From CAZTLI01 sp964614375 (GTDB lineage: Bacteria; Chloroflexota; Anaerolineae; Aggregatilineales; Phototrophicaceae), in contig CAZTLI010000192.1 in the NCBI GenBank assembly GCA_964614375.1, positions 1-9,502 on the forward strand: a stretch of DNA of 9,502 nucleotides, written 5' to 3'. Within the stretch, counting starts at the first letter, position 1; each line of letters begins with the position of its first letter. Below the pieces are notes generated by a model that worked only from the letters and a program-made list of their open reading frames with translations, was not told where the DNA came from and ran no database searches. Position numbers and translations under genes: made by a program. Below are positions 1-5,865 of the stretch, piece by piece.

Positions 1-389
1 AACCATTCCTCCAGCACGGCTTGATTTTCCGGCAGCGCCATTTTGATGGTGTTCAAGGCAGACCGGGCAATCCAGACGGCATTCGTCGGCGACATCCAAC
101 CCAGTGTGTGATTATCTGCCGCATAGACCCGGCGACCTGTGCGCGTGCGGGTATCGAAGTCGTCATAAATGCAGCGTAGTATGGTGATGTCCAGACCATA
201 TTTTTCTTTCATTGCCAGATTGATATGATCAACCACACCGACATGCAACTCTTCGGGGACAAAACCGGGCAGTTCCCATCCAGACGGAGTCGAAAAGAGG
301 AGGATCCGATCCTCGCGCGGGTGCGGGATGATGACTGAATAATCATAGTATGCGTCGGGTGGGTTGGACTGTTCCATGATGTCATCCAT
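1..389 (-). CDS. Partial protein with Nudix-like N-terminal domain
   Basis: A reading frame opens at ATG 389 on the minus strand and runs off the left edge without a stop, giving 129 residues. An in-frame stop (TAA) lies shortly upstream of that ATG with no other start between, so it is the first possible start; ATG 377 (Met5) is an alternative. No clear Shine-Dalgarno sequence is visible. Residues 16-71 resemble the front of a Nudix hydrolase domain: a strand with VIIPHP at 19-24, the turn GWELPGF at 37-43 and a helix ending KYGL at 63-66. The catalytic REUXEE part of the Nudix box is missing (the region reads INLAMKEKYG), so pyrophosphatase activity is doubtful. Part of a larger protein is likely; in related bacteria such domains can sit before a phosphotransferase domain, but nothing in the window shows that. 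The gene is co-directional with the methyltransferase, 114 bp downstream of it. Confidence 0.72.
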   Translation of the reverse strand, partial: MDDIMEQSNPPDAYYDYSVIIPHPREDRILLFSTPSGWELPGFVPEELHVGVVDHINLAMKEKYGLDITILRCIYDDFDTRTRTGRRVYAADNHTLGWMSPTNAVWIARSALNTIKMALPENQAVLEEW

Positions 390-453
390 GTCTGAGTTTG
401 CGTTTGGTTACGATCAGGGCATTACAAAAGCAAAGACAATGATACCCGGTTGT

Positions 454-480
454 ATTGTATATTGAAACGCATTCTGGCAA
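454..480 (-). promoter_or_regulatory. Possible promoter of the left-edge gene
   Basis: On the minus strand a TTGCCA hexamer (475-480, five of six matches to the -35 consensus) stands 15 bases from TACAAT (454-459, five of six to the -10 consensus). The spacer is shorter than the usual 16-18, so this is tentative. The site lies in the 114-bp gap between the methyltransferase stop and the start at 389. Confidence 0.3.
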
Positions 481-503
481 TATGCCACGAACAGCCGCTT
501 ATG

Positions 504-1274
504 TTAAGGTTTGCGCCCAATCACCAGCGTCATGAAATTGAATGTCCACGGCAGCACACGCTTGAGGACACGCCCTAATCCATCGGCAAGGGCGCTGGTT
601 TTGTAATAGCCTGCCGCACGAAACGGCCCGCCCAGGCCCCACAAGGTGAAGGCATGACTCGTGGGCTGCACTTTTTCTATCGCAAAGCCCGCCTGCTTCA
701 CCGCGCCGACCAGGGCATCACGGTTATAGGCGCTTTCATAGAAGTCGTCATCAGCGAGGGCGCTTTGTCCCGCGCGGGCCCGCCGCCACTGCACCAGCTT
801 ATAGACGATGTTCGGATAGGGAATCGTCAACACCAGCACGCCGCCGGGTTTGAGGACACGATAGGCTTCCCGCAGCGCCGGCTGCATCCCATGTTCAAAG
901 TGCTCCAGCACACCAAACGACAAATAAGCCCCCAAGCTGTCATCGGCATGAGGCAGCACATGAATATCACCCGCAAACAGCGGCAGTGTCGGGTCGTATT
1001 GGCGCGAAATTTGCAGCGCATTCACCGCATAATCCAGCCCCATCACGTCATAACCCTGTTGTCGCAGCCAGATGACGACGGCACTCAGCCCACTGCCGGC
1101 TTCGAGGATAAGGTCATCTTTCGTGAGATACGGCAGATAGGCCTGAATCGTCTCCTGTGCGCGGTTTGAAGCAACGGCCTCTAATTCAACCGCAATCGAC
1201 GCGCCATCCCAGATAGTTTCCCATGCGGCGCGGGTGGAGTCGTAACGCGCTGTCGTGCTGGTATCGGCGGGCAT
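504..1274 (-). CDS. Class I SAM-dependent methyltransferase
   Basis: This 256-residue soluble protein has the Rossmann-type methyltransferase fold. The SAM-binding motif I reads LEAGSGLS at 57-64. The acidic residue that would hold the ribose is Asp81 in GLDYA. The motif GDIHVLPHADDS at 102-113 is followed by FGVLEHFEH (120-128) and the typical post-motif LKPGG (141-145). Together these match the Methyltransf_11/UbiE-like group, which methylates small molecules or lipids and less often macromolecules; the substrate cannot be read from the sequence. The C-terminal part (about 175-256) has aromatic and glycine-rich stretches that probably form the acceptor pocket. There is no signal peptide. 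ATG 1274 is supported by AAAGGA on the minus strand at 1285-1290, ten bases upstream. The gene diverges from the STAS-like gene at 1480, and its promoter should lie in the shared 205-bp region, although I could not identify it. Confidence 0.9.
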   Translation of the reverse strand: MPADTSTTARYDSTRAAWETIWDGASIAVELEAVASNRAQETIQAYLPYLTKDDLILEAGSGLSAVVIWLRQQGYDVMGLDYAVNALQISRQYDPTLPLFAGDIHVLPHADDSLGAYLSFGVLEHFEHGMQPALREAYRVLKPGGVLVLTIPYPNIVYKLVQWRRARAGQSALADDDFYESAYNRDALVGAVKQAGFAIEKVQPTSHAFTLWGLGGPFRAAGYYKTSALADGLGRVLKRVLPWTFNFMTLVIGRKP

Positions 1275-1284
1275 AAAGCGAACA

Positions 1285-1290
1285 TCCTTT
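1285..1290 (-). promoter_or_regulatory. Ribosome binding site of the methyltransferase gene
   Basis: AAAGGA on the minus strand ends ten bases before ATG 1274, a slightly long but acceptable spacing. It supports that start. Confidence 0.5.
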
Positions 1291-1428
1291 GCAACGAGAA
1301 TCGCCCATCATCTTAGCCGATAGCCCGCAAAAAGGAAGACGAAGTGCAGTTAGACCGCACATGATGACGCCATCAAAAATGAATAATTTGTGAATAGTTC
1401 GCAAAATTAATGTTGGTAACAAAAACTG

Positions 1429-1437
1429 TGCTAGACT
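1429..1437 (+). promoter_or_regulatory. Possible extended -10 promoter of the STAS-like gene
   Basis: TG-C-TAGACT fits the extended -10 pattern (TGn followed by a TATAAT-like hexamer, four of six matches) about 42 bases before ATG 1480, within an A+T-rich stretch from about 1370. No good -35 lies at 16-18 bases; TTGGTA at 1413-1418 is too close. Tentative. Confidence 0.28.
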
Positions 1438-1470
1438 CAATCTTGTGCGGTTAATATGCTGTAATATCCC

Positions 1471-1474
1471 GGAG
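1471..1474 (+). promoter_or_regulatory. Ribosome binding site of the STAS-like gene
   Basis: GGAG lies five bases before ATG 1480, near-ideal spacing. It decides this start over the other-frame ATG at 1445. Confidence 0.65.
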
Positions 1475-1479
1475 AAAAT

Positions 1480-1875
1480 ATGGGCATCGCAGTCAGTTGG
1501 GACAACGCAGAACACACCATTATTCGATTTGAAGTCGCGGGTTTCTGGTCGATTGAACATTTGGTCACCGCGTCACACGCAACCACGGAAATGCTGTCCG
1601 ATGTGGGTCATCCGGTCAGCTTCATTATTGACATCACCCACAACGAAAGTACACCACCCAACATCCTCAGCATGACACGCCGCTTATTTGAGAACGCGGA
1701 CAGCAAAATCAACATGCGTGTCATTGTCGGGGCGAATCACTTCGCGCATATCTTTTTCAACACCTTCGCCAGTATTTACGGCAGCGTCCTGCATCGCAAT
1801 CCCTTAAAATTCGCCGGAACAGTGGACGAAGCACGCCACCTCATTCAGCAGCAAACCATTCCTGTCACATCCTGA
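1480..1875 (+). CDS. Hypothetical protein with predicted STAS/SpoIIAA-like fold
   Basis: This is a 131-residue soluble protein without signal peptide or membrane segment. ATG 1480 is set by GGAG at 1471-1474, five bases upstream. I do not recognise a named family from motifs alone. The order of hydrophobic strands and amphipathic helices is visible: strands near 13-19 (TIIRFEV), 46-52 (VSFIIDI), 78-84 (NMRVIVG) and 109-112, alternating with helices near 24-41, 59-73, 88-100 and 114-124. This alternation resembles the STAS/SpoIIAA-like fold found in anti-sigma antagonists and lipid-binding SEC14-like proteins. The usual phosphorylated serine of partner-switching STAS proteins is not obvious, so a regulatory role is only inference. 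It leads a co-directional run with the YhhN-type membrane protein 72 bp downstream and may be co-transcribed with it. Confidence 0.8.
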   Translation: MGIAVSWDNAEHTIIRFEVAGFWSIEHLVTASHATTEMLSDVGHPVSFIIDITHNESTPPNILSMTRRLFENADSKINMRVIVGANHFAHIFFNTFASIYGSVLHRNPLKFAGTVDEARHLIQQQTIPVTS

Positions 1876-1947
1876 ACATAGCAACAACCCCGGCTTTCCG
1901 TTATAGTTTTTCGGCAGATACAGCGGGTAACCAGCAGCGGGGGCGTT

Positions 1948-2685
1948 ATGGCGTACATATTGGATTCGACACACCAGACTATCTTACTGGCACTCGTCGG
2001 TCTGTGGGCTGTGCTGTTGTTTGGCGGATTTGCGCTCGGCAAAGAATGGGACGATCACACGCGGCGGATGCCTGTCTGGACACGCATGGCGTCGTCGTTG
2101 ACACTGGTCATTACAGCATGGGCGCTGTTTATGTTCACGCTCAACCAGCCTATCACCCCTTATGCCCTGCTTATCGCCATTGGGATGTCGTCTGGTTTCA
2201 TTGGTGACCTGTTCATGGCGGGACTCATCAAACTCGGTGATCGTGTATTGGGTGGGATTGGCGCGTTCGGCATTGGTCACGCGGCCTATATCGCGGCGCT
2301 GCTCGGCTTCGGTGGGCAGTTTGGCTTTGACGACGCATCGGCGCGCTGGGGCGCATGGATCTTCTGGCTGATATTAGGCGCGGTCATCTGGTATGTCGTC
2401 GTCTATCGTGGCGCAAAACACACCGCGCTGCACTATGCGTCCCTGCCTTATGCACTGCTGCTGGCGAGTACCGCCGGATTTGCAACGGGCCTGGCCCTGC
2501 AAACCAGCGTATTCATCCCGGTAGCAATTGGTGGGGCGCTGTTCCTCAGCAGTGATTTGCTGATCGCGGCAACCTTGTTCAACGGGCTGCACTTCCGACT
2601 GGTGGATGACGTTATCTGGTTGACGTATGGCCCCGCCCAGATGTTGATTGTGTGCGGTGTCGCGTTGATGGGATTGGTCACGTAA
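1948..2685 (+). CDS. YhhN/TMEM86 family membrane protein, putative lysoplasmalogenase
   Basis: This is a 245-residue integral membrane protein with about eight hydrophobic segments (roughly residues 10-30, 47-65, 72-92, 104-121, 135-153, 165-185, 188-209 and 222-243). The landmarks of the YhhN family are in order: SSGFIGDLFM at 81-90 with the Gly-Asp pair 86-87, FGIGHAAY at 107-114, FLSSDLL at 199-205 and YGPAQ at 227-231. The conserved Asp87, His111 and Asp203 are the polar residues expected in the membrane core. Characterised relatives (animal TMEM86B and some bacterial YhhN proteins) cleave the vinyl ether bond of lysoplasmalogens; many members have no tested substrate, so that activity is a family-based inference. 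A G-rich stretch at 1939-1943 stands four bases before ATG 1948, a weak binding site. The GH13 gene follows 73 bp later on the same strand; no functional link between them is evident. Confidence 0.82.
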   Translation: MAYILDSTHQTILLALVGLWAVLLFGGFALGKEWDDHTRRMPVWTRMASSLTLVITAWALFMFTLNQPITPYALLIAIGMSSGFIGDLFMAGLIKLGDRVLGGIGAFGIGHAAYIAALLGFGGQFGFDDASARWGAWIFWLILGAVIWYVVVYRGAKHTALHYASLPYALLLASTAGFATGLALQTSVFIPVAIGGALFLSSDLLIAATLFNGLHFRLVDDVIWLTYGPAQMLIVCGVALMGLVT

Positions 2686-2758
2686 CGGGTTGCTGGCAAA
2701 ATGCGCCACGTCTCAGTATCATCCATTCCCATGCACAGAAATCAGAAAGCGACGATTG

Positions 2759-4219
2759 ATGACTATCCAGACGCCGGAATGGGTCAAGCACGCTATTTTT
2801 TATCAGATCTTCCCGGATCGTTTCGCCCGCAGCCCGCGTACTCGCCATCCAGCGGGACTTCAGTTCAAGGCATGGGGCACACCGCCCGAAGAGCAGGGTT
2901 TTCAAGGTGGCGACCTGTACGGCGTGGTCGATAAGCTGGACTATTTGCAGGAACTCGGCATCAATGCCATTTATTTTAATCCCATTTTTTCGTCCGCGTC
3001 CAACCATCGTTATCACACATTTGATTATATGCAGGTAGACCCGCTGCTCGGTGGTAATGCCGCGCTGCGCGAACTGCTCGATGAAGCGCATAAACGCGAG
3101 ATGCGTATTGTGCTGGATGGTGTGTTTAATCATGCCAGCCGGGGATTCTGGCCTTTTCATCACATTCTGGAAACAGGCGGCAGCTCGCCCTATATCGACT
3201 GGTTCATCATCGAGGATTGGCCTTTACGACCCTATTCCAGTGACGAAGAAAATCCAGCGAACTATGCCGCGTGGTGGAATCTGCCCGCGCTGCCCAAACT
3301 GAATACCGATAACCCTGCTGTGCAAGATTACATTCTGGATGTGGCGCGCTATTGGCTGGAATTTGGCATTGATGGCTGGCGATTGGATGTCCCATTTGAG
3401 ATTGACGACGATGATTTCTGGCGGCGCTTCCGGCAGGTGGTGAAATCGACCAATCCCGAAGCCTATATCTGCGGTGAATTGTGGGAGGACGCGACGCGAT
3501 GGTTACAGGGTGACCAATTCGACTCAGCGATGAATTACACCATCATGTGGGCGACATTGAGTTTTTTCGGCGCGAAGCAGCTGCGCCCGGATTATAAACG
3601 TAATCACCTACAACTTGAACCATTGGACGCTGCCGGGTTTGCCAGCGTTATTGACGAAAATCTGCAACGGTATGCCTGGGAAATCAATCTCGCGCAGCTC
3701 AATCTGCTGGATAGTCACGATACTGCCCGCGCGTTGTGGATAGCCCGCGAGGATGTAGAATCGCTCAAACTGTGTGCCCTGTTCCAGATGACCTTTCCCG
3801 GCGCGCCGTGCATCTATTATGGCGATGAAGTGGGCATGTCATCCGGCGATGATCCTTACTGCCGCGAAGCCTTTCCCTGGCACGATGAAGCATCATGGAA
3901 TATCGACTTGCTGCATTTTTACAAACGCGCGACTGCCCTGCGCCATCGCTATCCCGCGCTGCGAACAGGCGCTTACACTGTCTTGCACGCCGAAGGGACA
4001 GTCTATGCCTTCCAGCGCAAATTAGATGCTGAAGAAATCATCGTCGCTTTTAATGCGGATACCACAACACAGACCGTCTCACTCGATGTGGATGAAACGG
4101 GCAGCACATGGCGCGCAGTCTGGCCTGAAGCTGATGATGGGCACGCCTTGACCGCATCCCATGACACACTAGCTTTTACAGTGCCCGCCCGCGATGCGCT
4201 GCTATTGGTTAAGACATAA
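2759..4219 (+). CDS. GH13 alpha-amylase family glycosidase (neopullulanase/cyclomaltodextrinase-like)
   Basis: This 486-residue enzyme has all four GH13 signatures: DGVFNH (120-125), GWRLD with nucleophile Asp210, the acid/base Glu240 in CGELW, and SHD with the transition-state Asp321. The early block FYQIFPDRF (14-22), the loop around SNHRYHTFDY (81-90) and SHD in place of the usual NHD are typical of the neopullulanase/cyclomaltodextrinase/maltogenic amylase group, which hydrolyses alpha-1,4 (sometimes alpha-1,6) links in short maltodextrins. Unlike most of that group, it lacks the roughly 120-residue N-terminal CBM34 domain. A small beta domain closes the protein (about 400-486). No signal peptide is visible, so it should act in the cytoplasm. 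ATG 2759 is chosen because EWVKHAIFYQ then begins the protein as in relatives. The frame is open back to ATG 2690, but those 23 residues look non-conserved. No strong Shine-Dalgarno is visible for either start. Confidence 0.9.
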   Translation: MTIQTPEWVKHAIFYQIFPDRFARSPRTRHPAGLQFKAWGTPPEEQGFQGGDLYGVVDKLDYLQELGINAIYFNPIFSSASNHRYHTFDYMQVDPLLGGNAALRELLDEAHKREMRIVLDGVFNHASRGFWPFHHILETGGSSPYIDWFIIEDWPLRPYSSDEENPANYAAWWNLPALPKLNTDNPAVQDYILDVARYWLEFGIDGWRLDVPFEIDDDDFWRRFRQVVKSTNPEAYICGELWEDATRWLQGDQFDSAMNYTIMWATLSFFGAKQLRPDYKRNHLQLEPLDAAGFASVIDENLQRYAWEINLAQLNLLDSHDTARALWIAREDVESLKLCALFQMTFPGAPCIYYGDEVGMSSGDDPYCREAFPWHDEASWNIDLLHFYKRATALRHRYPALRTGAYTVLHAEGTVYAFQRKLDAEEIIVAFNADTTTQTVSLDVDETGSTWRAVWPEADDGHALTASHDTLAFTVPARDALLLVKT

Positions 4220-4334
4220 ACTACTGGCTTAGCTGTAGTAGGTGTACGTCAGAGATGCTATGAGCACTACTTTAGCGCCTTCAACCGGCTTACGCGCGCT
4301 GTCTTTCATACTTTTTGGACAAGAGACCAACCCT

Positions 4335-4363
4335 CTGCAAAACACACTGGTGTGACTTTGCAG
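4335..4363. other. Structured hairpin in intergenic DNA
   Basis: CTGCAAA (4335-4341) pairs perfectly with TTTGCAG (4357-4363). Inside it CACA (4343-4346) pairs with TGTG (4351-4354) around a CTGG loop, separated by a small internal loop. ACCC (4330-4333) can pair with GGGT (4368-4371) as an outer helix. No U-tract follows, so this is not a standard terminator. It could be part of a 3' UTR, a small RNA or a protein-binding dyad. The surrounding 4220-4460 holds no convincing gene on either strand. Confidence 0.45.
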
Positions 4364-4409
4364 CTTTGGGTCCTGGCGGTGAAACTTTTGTCTTTAATCT
4401 GAGAATCAC

Positions 4410-4439
4410 ACAGGGCGCACTCAAATGGGTGCGCCCTGT
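4410..4439. terminator. Probable bidirectional terminator between GH13 gene and trxB
   Basis: An uninterrupted 11-bp GC-rich stem (ACAGGGCGCAC at 4410-4420 with GTGCGCCCTGT at 4429-4439) encloses an 8-base loop. It lies 21 bp past the trxB stop and about 190 bp past the GH13 stop, where convergent transcripts meet. Only a short T-containing tail (TTAATTTG) follows on the plus strand, and the minus-strand side has no clear U-tract, so efficiency is uncertain. Confidence 0.7.
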
Positions 4440-4460
4440 TAATTTGCTTGCCGGTTGACT

Positions 4461-5435
4461 CTAGTCGCCCGCTTCGGCGAGGGGTTGGTCGAGTTCCTGC
4501 AATTCGTCTTCGTGTTCTTCCAGCCAATGAATGGCGCTCATCGCTGCTGACGTGCCCTGTCCGACAGATGTCGCCACCTGACGCCAGATTTCGTCCTGAA
4601 TCTCGCCCGCCGCAAACACCCCATCTACGTTGGTGCGATAACGCTGGTCGGTAATGAGATAACCGTTGTCGTTAAGCGCGAGTTGGCCTTTGAAATAGTC
4701 GCTGTTGGGGTCGTGACCGATGAAGATGAACACGCCATCCGTTGGGATTTCGCTGACTTCATCCGTTTTGACGTTTTTGACCCGCGCGGCATACACACCA
4801 CCATCCTCATTCAGCAGCACTTCCTCGACAACTGAATCCCATGTAAACGAGATTTTTTCATTGGCGAAAGCGCGTTTCTGCAATTGGACACCTGCCCGCA
4901 GCGAATCGCGCCGATGAATCACATTGACGCTGGTAGCAAAGCGTGTGAGGAAAATCGCTTCTTCTATCGCTGAATCGCCGCCACCCACGACGATAATGTC
5001 CTTACCCCGAAAGAAGAAACCGTCACACGTCCCGCAGTAGCTCACGCCACGTCCGATACCCTGGTCTTCACCGGGCACACCCAGCTTACGGGGATTCGCG
5101 CCAATGGTGATAATCACCGCATCCGCGCTGTATTCTTCGAGCTGTGTTTTGATAGTAAAGGGCGACCCTTTACTGAAATCAACTGATTCAACCATATCAT
5201 ATTCGATGCGCGCGCCGAAACTTTCGGCATGTTCCTGCATTTTCTGGACGAGGTCTGGCCCGCTTAGTCCACCCGGAAAACCGAGATAATTCTCCACTTC
5301 GGAGGTAATCGCCACTTGCCCACCCAATTGGCTGCCAGCAATAACCACCGGATTCAATTGGGCGCGCCCGGTATAGAGTGCGGCGCTCAACCCCGCAGGG
5401 CCAGAACCAATGATGACGACCCGTTCTTTTTTCAT
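4461..5435 (-). CDS. trxB: Thioredoxin reductase (NADPH, FAD-dependent)
   Basis: This 324-residue flavoprotein transfers electrons from NADPH through FAD and a redox-active disulfide to thioredoxin in the cytoplasm. The FAD-binding GSGPAG is at 10-15. The catalytic pair is Cys134 and Cys137 in CGTCDG (many homologues have CATC). The NADPH-binding GGGDSA is at 151-156, with HRRDSLRA (174-181) reading the 2'-phosphate of NADPH. The second FAD motif AAGEIQD is at 275-281, followed by the RQ...AxxGQG segment. Length is slightly above the usual 310-320 because of an acidic tail after about residue 305. ATG 5435 starts with the expected KKERVVIIGSG; GAGGAA (minus strand, 5446-5451) lies ten bases upstream. 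It is the last gene of a minus-strand run behind an ECF sigma factor and a zinc anti-sigma-like protein, which suggests redox-responsive expression. No thioredoxin gene is in the window. Confidence 0.96.
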   Translation of the reverse strand: MKKERVVIIGSGPAGLSAALYTGRAQLNPVVIAGSQLGGQVAITSEVENYLGFPGGLSGPDLVQKMQEHAESFGARIEYDMVESVDFSKGSPFTIKTQLEEYSADAVIITIGANPRKLGVPGEDQGIGRGVSYCGTCDGFFFRGKDIIVVGGGDSAIEEAIFLTRFATSVNVIHRRDSLRAGVQLQKRAFANEKISFTWDSVVEEVLLNEDGGVYAARVKNVKTDEVSEIPTDGVFIFIGHDPNSDYFKGQLALNDNGYLITDQRYRTNVDGVFAAGEIQDEIWRQVATSVGQGTSAAMSAIHWLEEHEDELQELDQPLAEAGD

Positions 5436-5445
5436 ATTTTCACAA

Positions 5446-5451
5446 TTCCTC
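5446..5451 (-). promoter_or_regulatory. Ribosome binding site of trxB
   Basis: GAGGAA on the minus strand ends ten bases before ATG 5435, somewhat long spacing. It is part of a CAGAGG block that also occurs upstream of the gene at 5767. Confidence 0.5.
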
Positions 5452-5486
5452 TGTGCTTATTTATCGTGCTAGCGATTCCGATGACT
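5448..5486 (-). promoter_or_regulatory. Leader region of trxB with blocks shared with the anti-sigma-like gene
   Basis: Read on the minus strand, the blocks are AGTCATCG (5479-5486), TAGCAC (5466-5471) and CAGAGG (5448-5453). The same three blocks occur in the same order before the gene starting at 5767, at offsets of 333, 331 and 334 bases. GATAAA lies between the second and third blocks and could be a weak -10. The function is unproven; a shared promoter or operator is the simplest reading. Confidence 0.4.
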
Positions 5487-5494
5487 GTCGGTAA

Positions 5495-5767
5495 TCAATC
5501 TTCATCTTGCCATATCGTGTCGAGCAAACCTGCATCTTCAGCCTTCACAATCGCGACCAATGCCTCAAATTCCTCGCGGCAGTCGCCACAACAGTCCAGA
5601 TGCGCCGCAATCGTGGGCAGCAACTCATACACACTTGCCCCGGCAGCGACCTTTTCGGCAAGGCAGTGAAATTCGCGGTTGCACGCCTCGCAGTCAATTT
5701 CATGCCCTGGATGGGTATCGAATATGAAGTTAATCAGTTGCGTAATGCGTTTCGTGTCTTGTGCCAT
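5495..5767 (-). CDS. Putative soluble zinc-binding anti-sigma factor (ZAS-like)
   Basis: This 90-residue acidic protein has no membrane segment. Its C-terminal half carries the zinc anti-sigma signature HX3CX2C as His56, Cys60 and Cys63 in HLDCCGDC, with an extra Cys59. The N-terminal half adds Cys26, Cys29 and Cys35 (CEACNREFHC), in place of the upstream His that usually completes the site. ZAS proteins bind and hold ECF sigma factors; soluble ones such as RsrA release the sigma factor when their cysteines are oxidised. It lies 98 bp downstream of an ECF sigma gene and 59 bp upstream of trxB on the same strand, which fits an anti-sigma role in a thiol-stress circuit. That role is inference. 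The closest Shine-Dalgarno-like sequence (AGAGG) is 14 bases from ATG 5767, unusually far. A simple zf-HC2-type protein of another function is the alternative. Confidence 0.75.
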   Translation of the reverse strand: MAQDTKRITQLINFIFDTHPGHEIDCEACNREFHCLAEKVAAGASVYELLPTIAAHLDCCGDCREEFEALVAIVKAEDAGLLDTIWQDED

Positions 5768-5781
5768 ACGCTGGTTTCGCG

Positions 5782-5823
5782 CCTCTGGCTGTTTCAGTGC
5801 TATAGTTCGGACGATGACTCATC
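5782..5823 (-). promoter_or_regulatory. Leader of the anti-sigma-like gene: shared blocks and a small dyad
   Basis: On the minus strand AGTCATCG (5812-5819), TAGCAC (5797-5802) and CAGAGG (5782-5787) repeat the arrangement before trxB. The first block overlaps a dyad with five-base arms, GATGA-C-TCATC (plus strand, 5813-5823). This suggests that the gene may have its own start of transcription inside the 98-bp gap after the sigma gene, or a common leader element. Confidence 0.38.
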
Positions 5824-5865
5824 ACTCTATCTTACACCTGATTGGTGTTCTTACACGAATTTAAT

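Noticed and set aside
654..1169. Long plus-strand open frame opposite the methyltransferase gene
   Set aside because: It lies wholly antisense to a gene with clear motifs, has no Shine-Dalgarno, and its translation shows no domain pattern.
1186..1560. Minus-strand open frame across the 1275-1479 intergenic region
   Set aside because: It overlaps the start of the methyltransferase in another frame and the STAS-like gene antisense, without a ribosome binding site.
2690..2758. Longer start of the GH13 gene at ATG 2690
   Set aside because: The 23 extra residues look unrelated to the family start, there is no ribosome binding site, and it begins 4 bases after the preceding stop.
4220..4460. tRNA or known riboswitch in the intergenic region
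   Set aside because: The stems present do not form a cloverleaf, no CCA end or T-loop/anticodon arrangement fits, and no familiar riboswitch core is visible.
5475..5479. GGAAT (minus strand) as a SigR-type -35 for trxB
   Set aside because: Eighteen bases downstream the sequence is GCA and not GTT, so the known SigR promoter pattern is not met.
5834..5848. ACACC/GGTGT hairpin just after the sigma gene as a terminator
   Set aside because: The stem is only five pairs and no U-tract follows on the minus strand; at most it is a weak attenuator.
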